This document shows positions 62,335 through 64,000 of a DNA stretch of 64,000 bases, one piece after another. Made by a program: the position numbers and the translations under genes. The DNA is from Azadirachta indica (lineage: Eukaryota > Streptophyta > Magnoliopsida > Sapindales > Meliaceae), in assembly GCA_022749755.1 (NCBI GenBank), contig CM040453.1, positions 9,991,368 through 10,055,367 on the forward strand. The letters are read 5' to 3'. The stretch's first letter is position 1; each line of letters begins with the position of its first letter. The notes under the pieces were generated by a model. The model made no database searches. It was not told the DNA's origin and worked only from the letters and a program-made list of their open reading frames with translations.

Positions 62335-64000
62335 TTAATTCTGCCCTTGTTGCATGATTATTCCAGTGATTAATGTTGTTACAAATGTGATCAAACTAAT
62401 TCTGATTTGTGAACCATCTGAACTTGATGTTGAAGTGTTCACAACTGGAGGACTATCTGTCCCAAAAACTGATGCAGGGCTGCTTGAATTCAACACTGTT
62501 GGTGGTGTAACAGACCTGAAATCCACAAACAGAAAAAGACTGTAAGCATTTTGTAAAGATTCTTTCAAACAGCTTTTGAAATAAGCACTTTTCTATACCC
62601 TGATATCCCAGGCCCTGATGGTGGTGATCCCGTAGTTGTCGGTGTACTTGGTGTTGTTGTAGCTGGAGGTGTAGTTGAATTTGGTTGTGCTGGTGGTGTT
62701 GAACCTGTTGATGATTGTGTAGAAGATGTTGGATAAACACAAGAACCAGTACCTGTAAACAAAATTTATATTGCAGAATCAATTATAACAAATCAATTCA
62801 GCGGTTTCTCAGAGGACAATAAATTGTTTTTCCTTACTTGGATTGGTGTTAACAATCATAGCAACTCCTCCGAAGTCACAACTGGTTGGTGAAGGATTTT
62901 TCTGATAGTAGCTGTTGAATGCATAGGAAGCATGATTCTGAAGAGTATTCGGGTTGTAGCAACTTCCGCCTTGCTGAATCAGTGAACAATCCGCTCCCCC
63001 CATTCCACAGGCATAATCCAATGCTGCCTGCACGGCAGTTTCCGATACTCCTTGCTTGGCTACACACCAGGATTGCCCTGGAATTGCTGGTGCATTTGTG
63101 GTTGCAGGTGGCGCAGTCACAGGATTTGTGCCTGGAACATTCGCTGCTGGAGGGGGAAATGTTGTGACAGGATTAGTCACAGGCTGAGCTCCAGGAACTG
63201 TGATTGGTGCTGCAGGGTTTACAGGAGCTGCTGGAGGAATGTTGACAGGAGTTGCTGGAGGAATGTTAACAGGAGTTGTGGAAGGAATTGGCAAAGGAGA
63301 TGAATTTTCCGGACTTGCAGGAGTTACTGTCACAGGATTTGTAGCAGGGACAGTGACGATTGTCGGTGTAGGATTGTTTTCGGGTGGATTCACAGGATTA
63401 AAAGTTTCGTGTATCGTTTTCTTCAGCTTGTTTGCAAGTTCTCTTCGCAATGAAGGGGGGAAAAATTTTTCTACCTCAGCATAAAATACATCTACCTTGT
63501 CACCTATCTGAATGCTTTCAAAAAACTTCCAAACACTTTCAGTTAATTCTACTAAATCTCTAGTACTAGGAACTAGAGAAGATTGCATAACCAGAGCAAT
63601 GAGAAAATCACTGTCGGGAAAAACAGAAGTTGCTTTGATAGCTTTCTTGATCAGTGAGTGAACCAGAAGATCTTCCAGGCTCCATTTTTCATCAATTCCA
63701 GCTTCGATGATGACAAGTGATCCAGTTTTTTTCATAAAACTAAAAATATTTCTGATTTCTACTTTCTGGAATTGGCTCAGATTTTCTAGCAACGGCAATG
63801 GAAATGCAACTGAGACTTTAACTTTCATGCCAAGATGAACTCTATCCAGCACTGAATTGAATGATTTCAATGCAGACAAAATCAAAGGAAAAACATTTTT
63901 CCCATCAAATTCTTTACTGCTGCAACTCAATATAATGTTTTTGACGTTCACATGAGGATGAAAAGTGAGCACATTTGTTTCCAACCATGAAATAGCGGAT
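62335..64000 (-). CDS. GPI-anchored X8 (CBM43) protein with a degenerate GH17 domain (5' end outside the window)
   Basis: Exons: 64000 (open)-62838, 62752-62599 and 62515-62335. The first frame continues to the window edge ([10 protein letters not shown]), so upstream exons lie outside. It resembles the second half of a GH17 beta-1,3-glucanase, but the usual VGNE and ETGWPS sites read LSCSSKE and QSSLVPS, so both catalytic glutamates seem lost. A long Pro/Thr/Val linker (about 63410-63090) follows. Then comes an X8 callose-binding module, from WCVAKQ through GSCYNP, SCDFGG and, across the intron, TGSCVYP, with six cysteines. A Ser/Thr/Pro-rich stretch leads to a hydrophobic tail ([15 protein letters not shown]), which fits GPI-anchor addition. 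A cell-surface or plasmodesmal callose-binding role is inferred from the family. Confidence 0.85.

Noticed and set aside
62453..63484. Gly/Val-rich and His/Gln-rich frames overlapping the X8 gene
   Set aside because: They are shadows of the Pro/Thr-rich linker on the true coding strand.
1..64000. CRISPR arrays, operons, tRNA or rRNA genes
   Set aside because: No such pattern was seen. The window is plant nuclear DNA, and its repeats are segmental, spacer or transposon-derived.

Overview
This is a nuclear genome segment from a dicot flowering plant, most likely a woody rosid; the species cannot be fixed from the sequence. Evidence is the strongly AT-rich intergenic DNA, GT-AG introns, plant-only gene families and a Ty1/copia relic. 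About three quarters of the window is one tandem cluster of coiled-coil NB-LRR (CNL) disease-resistance genes of the RPS2/RPS5 (At4g27190-like) type, all on the minus strand. The right end holds two ordinary single-copy-looking genes.

Layout. 1-936: copia gag-pol fragment, running off the left edge. 936-3120: NLR-A, a pseudogene with a nonsense codon, cut off at its 3' side by the copia fragment. 3121-5000: its 5' flank, a CAG-rich block and decayed 3'-end debris. 5000-9945: NLR-B, a pseudogene with frameshifts, a deletion and a nonsense codon. 9946-14440: NLR-type leaders, some without genes, repeated AT-rich spacer, and a possible OB-fold exon relic. 14480-25488: NLR-C, a ten-exon gene whose LRR region grew by tandem copying of a two-exon module; it is open except for a frameshift in its last large exon. 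25489-36480: a mosaic of leaders with and without genes, a 1.3-kb tandem repeat, a gag relic, a SAP30-like pseudogene fragment, CAG-rich blocks and an isolated NLR 3' end. 36480-44182: NLR-D, the only copy that looks fully intact. 44183-55400: its leader, repeated spacer and a gene desert. 55430-60000 (+): a nuclear-envelope-associated protein (NEAP) gene. 62335-64000 (-): the 3' part of a GPI-anchored GH17-like/X8 (CBM43) protein whose GH17 catalytic residues appear lost.

History. NLR-A and C are sisters in their 5' halves, and NLR-B and D are sisters throughout. In transcription order the cluster reads D, C, B, A, so a two-gene block (D-C / B-A) seems to have duplicated. The B-A block then decayed. 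The D-C block carries about 9.4 kb of extra DNA between its two genes at a junction visible in both blocks. NLR-A is a mosaic, C-like in the NB-ARC and B-like in the LRR, which points to gene conversion or unequal crossing-over.

Function. NLR-D, and perhaps NLR-C with a shortened C terminus, could be working intracellular immune receptors. A and B are unlikely to make full receptors. The NEAP and X8 genes are unrelated to the cluster. I found no tRNA, rRNA or CRISPR. Exon borders come from open frames, splice dinucleotides and comparison among the four paralogues, without transcript data.
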